Shown here in pieces: positions 8,964 to 22,189 of a DNA stretch of 64,000 nt. Source of the DNA: Durusdinium trenchii (taxonomy: Eukaryota > Sar > Dinophyceae > Suessiales > Symbiodiniaceae); contig CAXAMN010006569.1 in the NCBI GenBank assembly GCA_963970005.1, positions 69,524-133,523 of the forward strand, given 5' to 3'. Each line of letters opens with the position of its first letter. The first letter of the stretch is position 1. A program made the translations under genes and the position numbers. Below the pieces are notes generated by a model, which saw only the letters and a program-made list of their open reading frames with translations, was not told the origin of the DNA and ran no database searches.

Positions 8964-11900
8964 CTTGAGAAGTTTGGAACAAGTTGGGAAAAGCCACGGG
9001 AAACTCAATTTCGAAAAAGATCCACATTTGTTTCTTTCCCGCTGCGTCCCAGAGCGTCGCAGTGCTGGTGGACAAGCTAAGCTTGCAGCTTTCGATTGGA
9101 TCATCGCTTCAGTTTCTGAGCAACGAAGATCCACTTCTTTGTTTTCCAGCCGCATGGCCTGCAACCTGAGCCGAATGACGGTGCACGCCCTGCTTGTGTT
9201 GCTCTATACCTGGTGTCTGTCGGATGGTCCCAGGACCCTGTCGTTCAAGCAGCTGCCAGTCACCGTCGGCTTCACTGCCGAAATGGCTCATCGTCACAGT
9301 TGGAGTAGAGGCATTGGAGCAGTGGCCTCCAATGTAATGAAGCAACATGGAGCGAGCAAACTCCTGGTACATACCACAGAAGCAAACTCGTGCTACATAC
9401 GGCTAAAACAAACTCATGATTCATACAAAGCCTGCATGCTGCACTGCGTGCTTGGAGCTGGAAGACTTTGGCTCCTGGCACAAATCGCGCTCGAATACCG
9501 TGGAGAGCTCAACTTCAGTTCGTCCCAAAATTCACACGCCGGATCCAGATGACCCAGACAACCCGGACCTGTGTCTCCTCAGGCTGTTGGTCCTTAGCAT
9601 AAAACCACAACCGAACACCACACACAGAACTTGCGGACTCCACTCCCCCCCTCAAAGCCCTTCCACATAGGTAGGGTGCCTGAGGGATAAATAGGTACAA
9701 GAACCATATGAACAAAAACATGCAGTGAAACCAAACACGACCACAAGCAACTTCACGGTATAAGACACGAGAAGAAGCACAAGTGAATTAGGCTACGAAA
9801 GCGGAAAGGGAGGCACCTAATTCAAGATTCAATCGGTATTTCAAGAATATCGTTGCGAATAAATGTTATTACTTTCTGGTAAAGATTCTGGCGGTTCTGA
9901 AAAGCTGGTTCAGAGGGGAGATCCAGGAGGGTTTTTGCGAAGTCGGAAACCGGCACAACGGGAAGGCGCACATTTAATGGATATGGCTGGCCAAGTAACG
10001 AGGAATAGTCACCAAGAAATTTAACCACCTGATCAGCATTTGGTAGAGTGGGGCGTGAAGCCATTTCGCCAACTAAGCTCCGATGGAAGCCCATTCTAGC
10101 CAACGAGGAAGCACAGGACTTTTTGTAGTGTGGGAACAGTTTGCATTGCAATGTATTTTCGAGATAGCGAACGATGGCCCGCAATGTAGAGGCTTGATGA
10201 CCTAGCGACTTAGCAGCTGGTGGTTGAATCTTAGCCTCGGGTGAGTCGACCGCATGTAGTTTTTGAACTTGCTCAGTTTTATCAAAAATCCACAAAGAAC
10301 GCCGGCAAATCTGGGTGTCAACGGATTGCACGGAAAAGAGACCAAACTTTAACAGCAACTTGTGCCCCGGCCCAGGCCAAAGGAACGACCGGCGGAAGAG
10401 AATGATCAAAAGACCATGATGGGGATCCTGCATCGCATTTGGACAATGTTTCACGGAAATGGCAAAAAGCATCAACGGAAATATACGGTTATACGCTTTT
10501 TCTTCATCATTCGAACTGTCTTTTTCTTTGCGTAGGGTGGAACGGGCCAGATAGGCGTATATCTCCTGAAGAATTGCAATTTGCGCATGACTATGATGGC
10601 GTATGATCTGGGATATTTCTTGGAACACTGGAGCACCGCCTTGTTCTGTGCCAAGAGGCTGCTCGCCACCCAAAGTCTGCGCTGTGACGCCGTTCATTGA
10701 GGGCAATTCGACTCATGGCTTCATATCAGCCTACAGGCCATCTTAGAAATATTTTTGCTGAGTGGAGTGGAGTCGTGTTGTATCATGTCAAAGATATGAA
10801 CTGAAAAGCAAATCTTATACAATTCAGTGGCTTCATTGCAAGGCCAATGGTAATACTCAATACTCGCAATTTTGATTGCTCTCAACATCGGACAAGCAGT
10901 GCATGGAAACCTCCTAGTGGGTGTACTTTCAATGGTGAGGGACATTGTTGGGTGGATGCGGTTAAAATCAATTATGCATGTTCGGTTGCTCGAATAGCTG
11001 AAACAGCTCACAGTCAGTACTTTGGAGGATGCATTGCAACACCCTCTTTCAAAAAGCAAATTTCCCATCTTGCAAACAAACAGCGATATGAGCCTGAGGC
11101 ACTTTGGGCCGGCGTTCTTCGAAGCCAACCACCACCTCTACTCGAACACTTCAACCGACTAGATACTCACAAGCAAGGACACACCATCAGCCTCCTTTGT
11201 ATGAGGGTGGCTGCACAGGTTCTCAGGCGTGAAGCCCCTTGGAAAGGAATATGGGCAACCAGCATTGTAAGTTGCTTTCGAAACAGAAGTCCTAGCCTAG
11301 CAATAAAGCGTTCCGGTCACAGCATGTTAAACCCAGTTCAAATTAAAGACAACGCAAATCAAGTCGGATGTCGTCCAGGTGGCCTCGCCGTCCTGCTTAT
11401 TTTGGCGCCCATCTGAAGCAAATAAAGTGAAACGTCCTCCAACCACCAAAAGTGTTAGTTTTGCTGGCTCAAACAAGCTTCCTTGGGAATCGTTTCACTG
11501 GGAATCGTTTCACCTGTAGTAACAATAAAGCTTCCTAGTAACTAGAAGCACAAGCATTGTTACTAGGGAATCGCACAAGCATTGTCCTAGGGCAACTCTT
11601 CAAAACGGCGCCTGTCGTCCCATGCAGCTGGCCACATGGAGGGGTGTCCAACCAGCACCTCGGATTTTTTTTCTGCAAATGTGGCTCATGCTCCTTTTTT
11701 TGGGGGGGAAGCCATAGTAGCTTAAGTAGCTAGTAGTAAGAGGTAGCTACTCAGCTCAAGTAGACTAAGTAGACCCAGGAAAGCTCGCGCTTCTTCAGGT
11801 GGGGAAGAGTTTCCTTGAAGAAGCGCTCGCACTATTCATGTGGTTCCTAGATTTGAGGGAACTGGCCAAACAAGGAGCTTTGGCCTGAGCTTGCGCGGTG

Positions 11901-14900
11901 TACGCCCTTTCTGTACCCCCGATCTAAGGCGCCTTCGCGTGAAAGCAGAAAACATGGACACGCTTTTGATCCTTGCATCGTGCTAAACTGTGAGATGCTG
12001 CGTCCAACTATGGCATCGGCGAAAGCTGTTGGACAGTGCAACGAAACCTGTTGACCTTGAGTCTTTTTCTGTTACTGCGCCCGTCTGCGTCATATGCTGA
12101 CACAGAAAAGGAATGGTTGGGCGAGCTGTGAAACACCGCTGGTAGCCCAGTATGACAAACAATGAAACATTTGCCCCAAAAAAAAGAATAATAAACAGAA
12201 GAGGAGAAGCAATGATATGGAAAAACATTTTTTTTTACAGTAAAAAAAACAATTGTGTTTCGGCCCCTTTCATAAGCTCCCATTTACAGTATATAAAGGC
12301 GGCCTTATTAAAGGGACCCAAATTGAAAGACCTTATATGTTTGTTCTTTTTCTATCACAATGAAGGTTCCAACAAAGGCCTTTTTGTCAACGCGAAGAAC
12401 ACTTGAGAAGGTCCGTGGGAAGTCATCTCCTGCTGTGCTGACACCCCCCACTGAGTCTGAGTTCCTCACAATCTACTGCATTAACGTCAATTGACCGAAG
12501 AACAAGGTCCTGTCAGGAAAATGCAGCATGACCAAGACCAAGCAGGGACACCAGCAACAAATATTCCTTCTCTGGTCATGTCTGCAGCAAATTATCGGAC
12601 ATACCCCCCTAATCAATGACCCGAGCTTGCTGTGGATAATGTCTGTGTTTCTTTGAAATTGATAGCTATGTCATGTGTTGCTGTACTCCAGCCAATCTTC
12701 TTTTCTTACATGGAAGCTCGTTGGTTTGAGTCATAGGGGCAGCTTTGGCTCCTTCACTATTTGAAAGCTGCCAGCTCTTGCAGCGACGTGCAGCAGGGTA
12801 GTTCCATTGCTGTCTGAAACCTCGCAATGGCATTCCACTTCAGTTGGAAACCCAAGCGCCTTTGTCTAATAGGGCACATGGCTTAGCATGCTTGGCTTTC
12901 AAAAAGCAGTGGCGTCTGAAGCGACAAGCTGCCTTTGGGTTGGCACCGTGCACAAAGCCCCATCTCAAAGCAGCCAGATTTGAAGAGCCTAAGATGGAAT
13001 GAGCTTAGCAAAGCTTGGCTCGTACAACAACTACCCACTCAATTCAAGAAAAAACACGCCTGCGAAGCTAAAGCTGAGCCTCTCCTGACAGCCAAGTCAA
13101 TCCAACTCTGCACGTCTAAAAGGAGCTATCTCGATGCAGTCCTTCACATCAAGAGCGGCAAGGGTGTTCTCGAAAAACACCCCAGCCGGATCGCAAGTGA
13201 AGAGGTCCGATTCCAACTCATCCAAGCCACACGATTTCCTGTCACAACGTAGCCTTTCGATGCCATTATCCTTACATCCTTTCCATGCCATGTTCTTCTG
13301 TCGTTTACATATTGCAGTATGAATCCAGTGTCCCACTCCAGTCCTGCAAAAGAAAGGGCGTGAATCCTGGCAAACAACTTGTTGGCTTACAGGACGCACT
13401 TTGGATACTTGATATTTATACAGATCGGTTAGTTTCAACGTCTAGGATGTGCTTTCAGTCCTGTCGGTCATCTACAATACTGCCGCCTTCTTTGGCACAG
13501 CAGCCACATGTCAACTGAGCACAGAAGAAGTACAAGGCTGTTCAAATAAGCACTGGACCACATTCAATTCACAAAGTCAAGTTGTGTCTTCCCGTTTCCA
13601 ATATGACGCGCATGGATTGGTGAACTCCAAAACAAAGTACTCGCCACCTGATTGCCCATTGGCAGGCAACTCTAAACCATGGTTGTGTCCTTGCAGTGTC
13701 AGTACTGCTTCTCTGCAACTCATCAGCCCAAGGCTGGCATACAAAACAAAGCCTCCTGAAACTGGCCTGACGTGTGGGGCTGACAAATCATTGTTCAACA
13801 ACGTGATGTGACCATGGCTAAACAAGAACATAAACAACAATAGTTGTGAAGCATGGGTGCAGGTTTACTATCTGCAAAGTCAAAGGTTGCGCAACTCCAA
13901 CTTGTTAGTTTGAGACCGTGCTGCAGCATGCAAAGAAGAAACCAGAAGGTTCCCTGCAGTGAGGAAGACTGATGCAATGTATCATTGTGCAAACATGGAG
14001 GACCCTTTCCTTTTCCAAGAATGAATGATGGACAAACGAGCTATGTTCACTCAACATGTCCACTCACTGTGAGACAGAATTTGCCCCAACAGGATTGTCA
14101 AGTCTCTATGCACATTGCTATGTCCAAGATCGTAGGCAAATTGAGATATATATCGATCTACAACTTGCAAAAACACCCATGTCAAATTCAAGACATGTCT
14201 TTATCACATCGCTTCAACACTGTGCAAAGCGAAGTATCTCTTTCATTCGGACATAGGCGTCAGGAATTGTTGTCTGCTGCTAGCTTCATGTTATCCTTTC
14301 ACTTTCAGCTTCAAGTTCATTATCTGCATCTGGTAATCTTCCATCATCTCCTCTGCTTCTCTGGATCATCATTTCAAACAAACACAAGCGACACAAACCT
14401 TCACAACTATCTGAATGTTTGCTTCCTTCAAATGCTTTTGCAGCTGCTTGAGCTGCTCTTCAGCCACTGTTGCCCGAACAAGCAGCTCTGACCTGCTCGA
14501 ACAAGCAGCTTATCGCCCAAAATGAGAAAGGCGTTTGTGAACCGCAAGAAACTTCCAGAACCAATTCTCACAGTCAAACTAGCATGCCCGATGATACCTG
14601 CTCCGCCAATACTCCACCAGCCGCCAAAAGGAAATGCCCTTAAACTTTAAACGTCTGGAAGCCGTGCTTTACTTCTTTCCCGAACCATGTTCAAAGAACA
14701 AAATATCCGAATCTCAGGTTACACCTCCTCAGATTCCTTTCAGGTTGCACATTGTTGCACTATCATGTTTAACTTCTAATTGAGCACATGCTATTCACCT
14801 AATTCATTCACTTCTCCTTTCCAGGCTCTCTACTCATGCCGTTTGGACTTCCGCAAATCAATGGCCAGAGTTTTGGGACTGACTGACCAGTACAGGCCAC

Positions 14901-17900
14901 TTCGGGCAGTGTGAACCCACCTGTTGCATGTGCGACTGTCTCCAACAACCACACAAAATGGCAATTGAACCCCATCATAGTAAATGCTTCGGCCTCTCTG
15001 CTTCCAGGCTGCGGACACTCTTTTCAAGAAAGGCCAGGCGTTGAGCCTTTTGGATGGCAGACTCTTGCCCGAATGATTCCAACTGTCCAGATCCACAGGT
15101 GCCTTACTAGTAGTAACAAGAAGCTAATTAAATTTACTTTAAATTAATTCTAATAGCTTCTTTGTTACTACTAGTAAGGCACCTGTTACTACTAGCGTGG
15201 CACTTGTTACTACTAGCGTGTGTGTATGTGTATATATATATATACGTAGTTCATTGTGCTAATACTGTGGCCACACCGGGTTGAGAAGGCCGTTGAGCTG
15301 GGAAAGCGGACCTGCTAATTTGCGCACAGTATGGAATACGGGGAATGTGTGTCTTCCGTCGAGGCTCCACATCCAAAGTAGGGAAGTCTTTGGATGCACA
15401 AATTAAGTAACAAGTGCATCGCTAGTAGTAACAAGAAGCTACTAGGTGGTTGGAGGCCATCGCTACTAGTAACCACTGCATTACTACTAGTAAGAAGAAG
15501 CTACTAGTGCCCTTGTTACTAATAGCGATGCACTGCTACTAGTAGCGATGCAGGGGAAGTCTTTGGATTCACTATCGAACTAGCGGGAGTTGGTGGAGAA
15601 CTGATCTTCCAGCTCTTGATTGGGGTCCTCGGCAAGGGGCATCAGCTCTATGTATATATATAGATAGAGAGAACTCCAATTTTGAATGTTCAGGCGTTTT
15701 TGATCACAGAGTACATACTTACATACTTTCTCATTATCTTCGACGAAAGCATGACACCCCTCGAGACTGGTCAAGGCCTGTGCCCGCTTGTCTGGAGGGC
15801 TCTGCTGCTCAAGAAAGGCCACACGGGCCTTCCAAAGACCCCTTCAGGAACCCTTGATGTCTTTTATTATCTTGGTCAATAACGCTCATCATCAAAGAAC
15901 CCAGATCACTGCGGTGACACATTTAACAAACAAAACAATGAACAAAAAATGAAGTATGAAAGAACGTGAGAAGCCTGAATTATCTTCTCAGCAAAGCTGT
16001 CTTTCTTCTCTATGATCAACAAACTCTGAGTATGCGTCCTGCAAAGACCGGTTCTGTTCTTGTAGATCTGCCTGCAAGGCTCATCGAGCAAAAGAGGCCC
16101 AAGGCGGCCCAAGGTTGCAACAGCAAAGCCCATGCCGGCAAGGCATTGGCAGGCACATGTGCTGCAAACTGAGGCGCATTGCGCAAGGACTGGACCTGCT
16201 CCAAAAGTGAGCATGTTTGTCGTGCATGTTGGTTGCAAGTGCTCTTTGATGCTTGATAAACCTAGGAGCGATATGCCTTAAATATTGAGGGGTCAAATCA
16301 AAACGCTGGCTCGGTGCTGAAGAATGTTCATGTAAAGGGCTACGTTGCCGCGGCCTCCTCAAGCAGACGATCCTGAATCCTGGCAATAAGTTGGAGAGGC
16401 AAATATGTCCGCAACGTCTACACACATATATCTATGCATCCACGTTTGTATGTCAATTCTGGCATTGTTTCAAGAGTTGCCAGCGGCACTGGGACAAACG
16501 CCCTCGTTCTCCACTTGCGCTTGATGCTTTTGTTTCTGCACTGGCTAGCGCATCTTCGGCCTTACGCACGTTGTTGATGTTCCGACGGCAAGATGCGAAT
16601 TGTAGTGTAGGATGCTTGGTAGTCCTGTAAGTAGAACAAAACCTTTTCCTTAGATCGAATTCAAAGTCCGGTACACACCCGCTACATTGGACCTCAAATG
16701 TCTTGGCTGGACCCCATGGATCTCAACGACAAGTGCGATTGAGATGCTGCCACCGCTTTCGCCCGGGCATCTTGAAGAGTAGCTTGGCTCTGGTGTAGAG
16801 CTGCCTCCGCCTGCCCCAAGGCAACCTGCAGCCACATTCTCAATCTCAAACCGCAGCCACTCAGTAAGTCGAGATGATCAAAGAGTCCAAACTCGCCTGC
16901 AAGTTAACCTTCTCCTGGCTGTAAGCAGCACAGTCCACATAAATAGTAAGAGTAAAAGCTTTCACACTCTATTAAAAGAACAAAGAAAACTGTCCGACTT
17001 GGTAGCGGCCTCTTCACGTCTTTGGATCTCGCTCTCATGTTGTCCTCGCAGGAGAGTGACTTCCTGAGATTTGGAGCAGGGATCGGCAAAGAAAAGCGAC
17101 AAAACCCCACGTCCAACAAAGTGCAACTTACAGATTCAAACAGTTGCAGTGCTCAATAGCTCTTCCTCCCTGGTTTACATTTCGATAGAGGGGTCACCTT
17201 CTTTGGCTGACATGGAAGGGCTGGTGCTACCAAGTTGACCGGCCTGACGTTGACGAACTAACTGATCTTGAAGAGAATTGAGCCTGAGGCTAAGGCAAAG
17301 TCTTTGCTCGCTTGAATTGCCATCTATGCACAAGTTACCAACCAGCCACAGGTCTGGACAGCAATTCATATCCAATCTGTACAGTTTGCAGCCTAGATCA
17401 ATGAAGGGAAAGGAACCGCCTTTAGGACTAATTATATATATATATATCAATTGTGCTTCTAGATCATGTCTTATATCTCCCTTCCCAAAACCCTTGCAAG
17501 CCCTTTGAGGGCCCGGCTCCTTCTGCAGCTCTTGTGCACGACTAAGTCCAATCACAAGCCTCAAAGACTTTGCAGCGGAAACATGCAAACTTCAGAAACC
17601 CAAAGGCTCTTCATACTTCCAAAGCCGAGACGCGGCTTTTGTGACAAATCATCTCCTCCAGCAGATTCCAAGGCCATTTCAATCCGCGCACGTTGGTCAT
17701 CAGCGTTTACAGGTGCCCAATCTAACCTTGCATCTTCTGTTCATTGTCTTGCAGAGGCGTGTCATACACTTGGCACCTTTTTGCAAACAAGGAGCGCGGC
17801 CCGACAAACTCGCCGAAGGTTCCTTTGCAGGTCTACCTCAGATCTCGCTTGACTATTAATGTGGAAAACACCTTCAAGTCAAATTCAAATGAGCTCAAAT

Positions 17901-20900
17901 CAGGCTTTGGAGTCGGACTGGATTTTTCTCCAATACAGTTAGTTTGTGTTGCAATTCACAGGTTCATTGCAATCAAACCTGGGACTTCTGATTCTGGTTC
18001 CTTTGTACCAAATCGAAGGTGGATTATACTACATCGTGATCTTCACAATTGGGCTCCGACGCATCCAGGGACTGTGGCGTGTTTTTGACAACCCATGAAA
18101 TCAACTGAGAAGGCACCAGGCGTAATCAATGATTTTCCGAAAGACAAACCCCCAGAATGAGTGAAAGAATGCAAAAAAGAGACAAACAAGCAGGAATGGT
18201 AAACAAACAGCAGCAAAACAAGTGCAAAAATGCACTCACAGTAACTAGAACATAGCAAAAGTTGAGAAAAACATTGTAAAACTAAAGGAAAAGTCAAATG
18301 GTAACAACATCGAGAACTAGACTAGCGCGCACACACACACACACAAAAAAAAAACAGAAAAAAGAACGGCAAAACCATGACGTTCAGAATTTGTAATAGC
18401 AACGAAATAACTCCAATCACGGCAAATGCATGCAAACGAAATGTCCGCTCAGCAGAGAAGCACAGAATGAATGAAGTGTAGGTGTAGGGGGGACTGGAAA
18501 AGTCCGGGAAAAAAGCTCCCGTTCATCTCTTATGTTTCTTGTTCGTTGATCTGAGAGGAGAAGGACATCCGCAGTGAAGAGTCTAATTGCAAGCTGAAAA
18601 ACAACTTTGTCTTGTGCCGCATCCAGTTGACCTTGAAACTCCAGCTCTCTTTGACCAGCAGCTGTAAGTTGTCCTGTGGCGGAGCGAAAAGAACTCAGAA
18701 TGTGTTCCATGGTCATAGCCATCGCCTCGCAGCTTGTCCACAGCAGCATTTCGAGCTGGTGCATCAGGACCTCTCGCAAAGAAGGCCTACTGAAAGAAGA
18801 TGTGTTTTTGTTTTTTCAGATATATGTTCGCCATCTCATCAGAGCACAAACGTTAGAGTGTTCAAAGTCGCTCCATGACCAGCTCGGACGAGAGGCCGTC
18901 TGGCGGACTCTCGGCTATCTGCAAGAGTTGCTTATGAAAATCTCGACGAGCACTTTGTAAATCCTCCTTAGCACCAAATGACATCACTTGGTGTGCGAAT
19001 GAGAGGAAAATGGTCAGCCACCAGCCAAGCCCATTCCTTACTAAATATGGACAAAGTATTCTTGTGTCCCTAAGGGAGCAGAGTTTCCATCGCTGCTTGG
19101 TGCTGCTGTCGTGCTCGGCGCTCTGCTTGCTGCTCATCCGTCAGCCCTTCCCGTAGCTCCTGATCTTCTCGGCGCAATCGCCTCAAGCTAAAGAGAAGTT
19201 CAGGTTCTTTTGCCAAAGTCGATGTCGTCTAAGGCTCAATCTTGAGGAATTAAACCTTCAAAAAAGAACTTATATAGTTGAAATAAACATTCTTGAAGTG
19301 CTTAAAAAGAAAGGACAAGCGCACACGCTCTTAAAATTTGTAAATATGCAATAAACATCAAGACCAGCTCATAAGGCCAAGCAGCTGCACCTCTTGTGCT
19401 TCTTCTTCAGCATTCCTCTCGGAGATCATTCACTTAAAGATTCGAGAATCACTGCTTTGGGGAGTTCAACTGTTTCTGTGCCTTTTCGCTTCTTCAAGAG
19501 CTGCTTCAGCTTCCCTTTGGTGCTGCTCTTTGGTGGCCTCCATACGTTGTCGCTCCTCCCACTTGCTAAGACTATTTTCACGAGCTTTCGAATAGGCTAT
19601 GCCCTAAAGCTGTCAATCATGACCCCTCAAGATCTGACACCTTTGGCAAAACTGACATCTCCACAGGTCCTCCATCAACTCATTCTGAATCTCCTCCTTC
19701 CTGGGGTTGCAAAAATGTCTGCATGCCATACCGCAACATCTATACTGCCCGCAGGTGCATACAGTCGCAGACATACTGACCCAGCAGATCTTTCTCAGAG
19801 AATTCCAAATGGTTGAACGATTCAATCACAGCCACAAGCAGGAATCAGCAACGTGTTTGTTTCTGGCGCCAAAGCTGCAATTGGCAGGCTCATGATATAA
19901 AAAGGCCACTCCATATCAACACAGTCGGTGTAACAAGAGTCAAACCAGGTTTCAAGGCAGCACAGCAAAGACCCTCTTGTAAGTCATGCAAGTGCAAGGC
20001 TCTCTTTCTGGATTTGACGCCGCACAGCGAGTTCTCCATCATCAATGACTTGACGAGCACGACTTCGCTCGTCTTCCATCACTTGCCTGCCAATGCATTG
20101 AAGAAAGTTGCAACAAAAACGTCGTTGTAGGGTTCAACCAACAAAGTTCTTGAAAGGCAGCACCTCAGTCTTTCCACCTCTTCTTTCTTGCTCTCTTCTA
20201 TTTTGCGTTTCTCCTGAATGAACACCCACATGTCACGTTTGTTCATCGGCCCCATTATCACCATCACGAAGCCTTTCCTACTCAAAGGGTCCAACCCAAA
20301 GTTCTCACCGTCATGAGCATCTGTGTTGTGAAAAGGGCAAGTTGAGGCGACACAAGGTCAAGCTCATTAGGCTTGGACACTTCCCTAAGGGTATTTGTCC
20401 TAATCAACACCAAACCCCTGTCCTCAACATGTTGAACGCTCTCTGCCAAATGACCCTCCCGAAGCTGTAGCTGCAGTTCACGAATGCGATTTTCCAGATC
20501 ACCTGCCAATCGGAACTAGCTTTGCACGTCATCCGAACAGCTTCATCTGCCCATTTGGCACCTCGCTCAATGTTCTTTTGGCTCTCGACTTGGAGCTTGG
20601 CCTCTGAGAGCGCGTCGTTGCGAGCGCGCAGGTCCTCAAACAAAGCCACTTTGTCCACAAGCTTTTGCAGTCTCCAGCTTGCGACTATTCTCTTGGCAAC
20701 TCTTTTGCTTGGTCACTAAAGGACTTCACCTGCCGTAAAGACTCTACTTTATGATGGCTCTGCTGCACGTTTGCTCCTCCACGGAGGTTTCCACTTCTTC
20801 CAAGCTCTTGGCCTGGAAAGTGCAGCTGAGCGTTCCACGTAGTTCAGCAACTCATTTGGCTGACGGATTTCTTCACTGCTGAGCGAAATCGACAGTGGCC

Positions 20901-21800
20901 TGAACGCCCATTTGTTCCTCGGCAGCTTCCTGTCGTCATTCGTCTACAAAATTCAATGTCATTTGTCTTCCAATCTTCATCTTCTGCCCGCACCTTTAAG
21001 TCGGCCACTTCTTGCTCGAGCATCATCAAAAGCACATTATCCATGTATTGCATCTCACCTTTATGCTGTCGAAACGTGGGGCAATCCGGTCCTATTGAGA
21101 GCCACGCAAATGCCACGTGTACCAAAATGCTGGCTAGGCTGCTGCATTCATCCCTGACTTCAGAAGCCTCCATTTGTGCTTCAACCTCAGATCTCCCTAG
21201 CCCTGTTTTATGACATTGATACAGAACTGACCAATCTCAGAATAGGACGAGAGATTGCATAGCTTTGAGCTGTTCTTCTTCTGCTTCAATCAGCTTTTCG
21301 TTCATTGACTCCTTCATCGCAAGACGCACTGCACAAAAGGTTTGCGAAAAGAACATGTGCAATTATGCAACCAGCACAGTGAACTTGAGCACCGACCTTA
21401 GTCCTCTTTCTCACAGATTTGCCACAACCCGGCCCGCTCCTGATTTTCCAGAGCGGTGACATACCTGTCTTGAAAGGCGTGGGCTCTCTCTTGCCGAGCC
21501 TAAGCTGCTCTCAATCAAGAATCTTTGAACCTAACTGTATAGTGTTAGGTTATATTTGCAGGCTGATGATGCCCACGTTAATGTGGCTAAGGCTAAAATC
21601 AAACACAACAAGCATCAGCGTTTTGTCAAGATGCGTCTGCAACTCTTTGGGCTTCTTCCTTCACCCTGAAACGACTCTCTTTTGAATGTGACCCTCTTCC
21701 TCAATAAATGTCAAGGAAACCCTAACCTTCTTGCAGGTTACCATGGCAAGGGCCTTTCCGCAGTTGCCAGGCGCTTTTCCAGCTCATGAATAAGACTGCG
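8845..21800 (-). CDS. Intron-rich gene for a long coiled-coil protein (minus strand, model span)
   Basis: Dozens of short minus-strand blocks of about 60-190 bp encode charged heptad-type coiled coil, separated by 100-500 bp of non-coding sequence. The better ones lie at 8845-8963, 14411-14487, 15008-15095, 16015-16077, 16510-16580, 16731-16825, 16990-17065, 17210-17290, 18606-18789, 19087-19193, 19475-19565, 20010-20095, 20180-20260, 20420-20510, 20530-20665, 20965-21065, 21249-21328 and 21745-21795. Several have AG acceptors and GT donors in the right place. The exons share composition (Glu, Gln, Arg, Ala, Leu) and strand, so one long gene is the simplest reading, but more than one gene cannot be excluded. 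The product would be an elongated structural or scaffold-type protein. I cannot name the family. Confidence 0.5.
9822..10706 (-). CDS. Uninterrupted 294-residue ORF, unknown
   Basis: This is the longest open frame in the first 27 kb outside element A and has no introns, unlike the coiled-coil exons around it. It starts MPSMNGVTAQ and has mixed globular composition with no signal peptide, no clear membrane segment and no motif I recognise. A small His/Gln-containing helix (about residues 30-55) and a Lys/Asp-rich turn follow the N-terminus. It could be an intronless retrocopy or an ORF from an unrecognised mobile element lying in an intron of the minus-strand gene. Coding status rests on length alone. 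Confidence 0.4.
   Translation of the reverse strand: MPSMNGVTAQTLGGEQPLGTEQGGAPVFQEISQIIRHHSHAQIAILQEIYAYLARSTLRKEKDSSNDEEKAYNRIFPLMLFAISVKHCPNAMQDPHHGLLIILFRRSFLWPGPGHKLLLKFGLFSVQSVDTQICRRSLWIFDKTEQVQKLHAVDSPEAKIQPPAAKSLGHQASTLRAIVRYLENTLQCKLFPHYKKSCASSLARMGFHRSLVGEMASRPTLPNADQVVKFLGDYSSLLGQPYPLNVRLPVVPVSDFAKTLLDLPSEPAFQNRQNLYQKVITFIRNDILEIPIES
11417..12930. other. No gene recognised; short repeated words
   Basis: There is no convincing coding block here. At 11486-11512 the word GGGAATCGTTTCAC occurs twice in tandem, and the words TAGTAAC and ACAAGCATTGT recur near 11516-11590. An AGTAGCT-rich patch lies at 11714-11775. These resemble the TAGTAACAAG-type repeat cluster at 15.1-15.6 kb. The rest is A/T-rich and probably intronic. 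Confidence 0.4.
15097..15183. repeat. Inverted repeat, AT-rich hairpin
   Basis: The left arm AGGTGCCTTACTAGTAGTAA (from 15098) and the right arm TTACTACTAGTAAGGCACCT (to 15183) are complementary and extend inward through AGAAGCTAATTAA-like sequence to a self-complementary AT-rich centre near 15130-15147. It is about 86 bp in all. This is the structure of a small MITE or a cruciform-forming repeat. Related words recur to 15560. Confidence 0.75.
15181..15560. repeat. Cluster of TAGTAACAAG-type repeat words
   Basis: Copies of GTTACTACTAG and its complement CTAGTAGTAAC occur repeatedly in both orientations at 15184-15220, 15421-15445, 15464-15500 and 15510-15552, often beside GCGATGCA or AAGAAGCTACTAG. 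A short TA run lies at 15232-15244. The arrangement suggests repeated insertion or internal duplication of one small inverted-repeat element. Confidence 0.6.
16731..16825 (-). CDS. Coiled-coil exon
   Basis: The acceptor is …GGCTGCAG|GTTGCC and the donor …TCGCACTT|GTCGTT. It encodes an Ala/Gln-rich heptad segment (LGQAEAALHQSQATLQDARA). The flanking minus-strand frames contain stops, which supports a real exon border. Confidence 0.55.
18606..18789 (-). CDS. Coiled-coil exon
   Basis: The acceptor is …TTCTTTCAG|TAGG and the donor …CAAGACAAA|GTTGTT, giving a 184-bp exon of about 61 codons that starts one base into a codon. The helix runs through LREVLMHQLEMLL and ends ELEFQGQLDAAQDK. It is one of the longest and cleanest exons of the minus-strand gene. 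Confidence 0.6.
21249..21328 (-). CDS. Coiled-coil exon
   Basis: The acceptor is …TTTTGTGCAG|TGCG and the donor …CAATCTCTC|GTCCTA, giving 80 bp. It encodes an acidic helix (MKESMNEKLIEAEEEQLKAM) typical of a coiled coil. Confidence 0.55.
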
Positions 21801-22189
21801 GGTATCTTTGTCCACACCACTTCTCTCTGCCTCAGGTCATTGAAGCCACAACGCAAATTGTCCAAGCAGCCAAACACTAATTCTGACTCCCTTCAAGGCC
21901 TGCTTCAAGGACAACCGCTCCGCCCGCATTGCACGCGCCCACCCAGTTACACGATGGTCATGAGTAACCTTGGTCCAAAATACCCCCACGTTGGAAAACA
22001 AAGTGCGACGTTCGACTCATCGTTGTCCATCATTGTCATGCTGCAAGGACCCTGCTGAAATGCAACTGCAGACAAAGCTGCCGGGTTGGTTTGAACCTTG
22101 TTGAAGTCCTCCATCAACTCCATCAATGCAATGCCTCAAGCAGTTTGCAAAGAGTCAAGCTTCCAACAATGATTGAATAATTATTGGAA

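Noticed and set aside
13985..14491. 168-codon plus-strand frame
   Set aside because: The composition is not protein-like and it overlaps a minus-strand coiled-coil exon at 14411-14487 with splice-like borders.
15208..15244. TG/TA microsatellite as an origin or regulatory element
   Set aside because: It is an ordinary short dinucleotide run; similar runs occur at 17433-17449 and 35843-35856.
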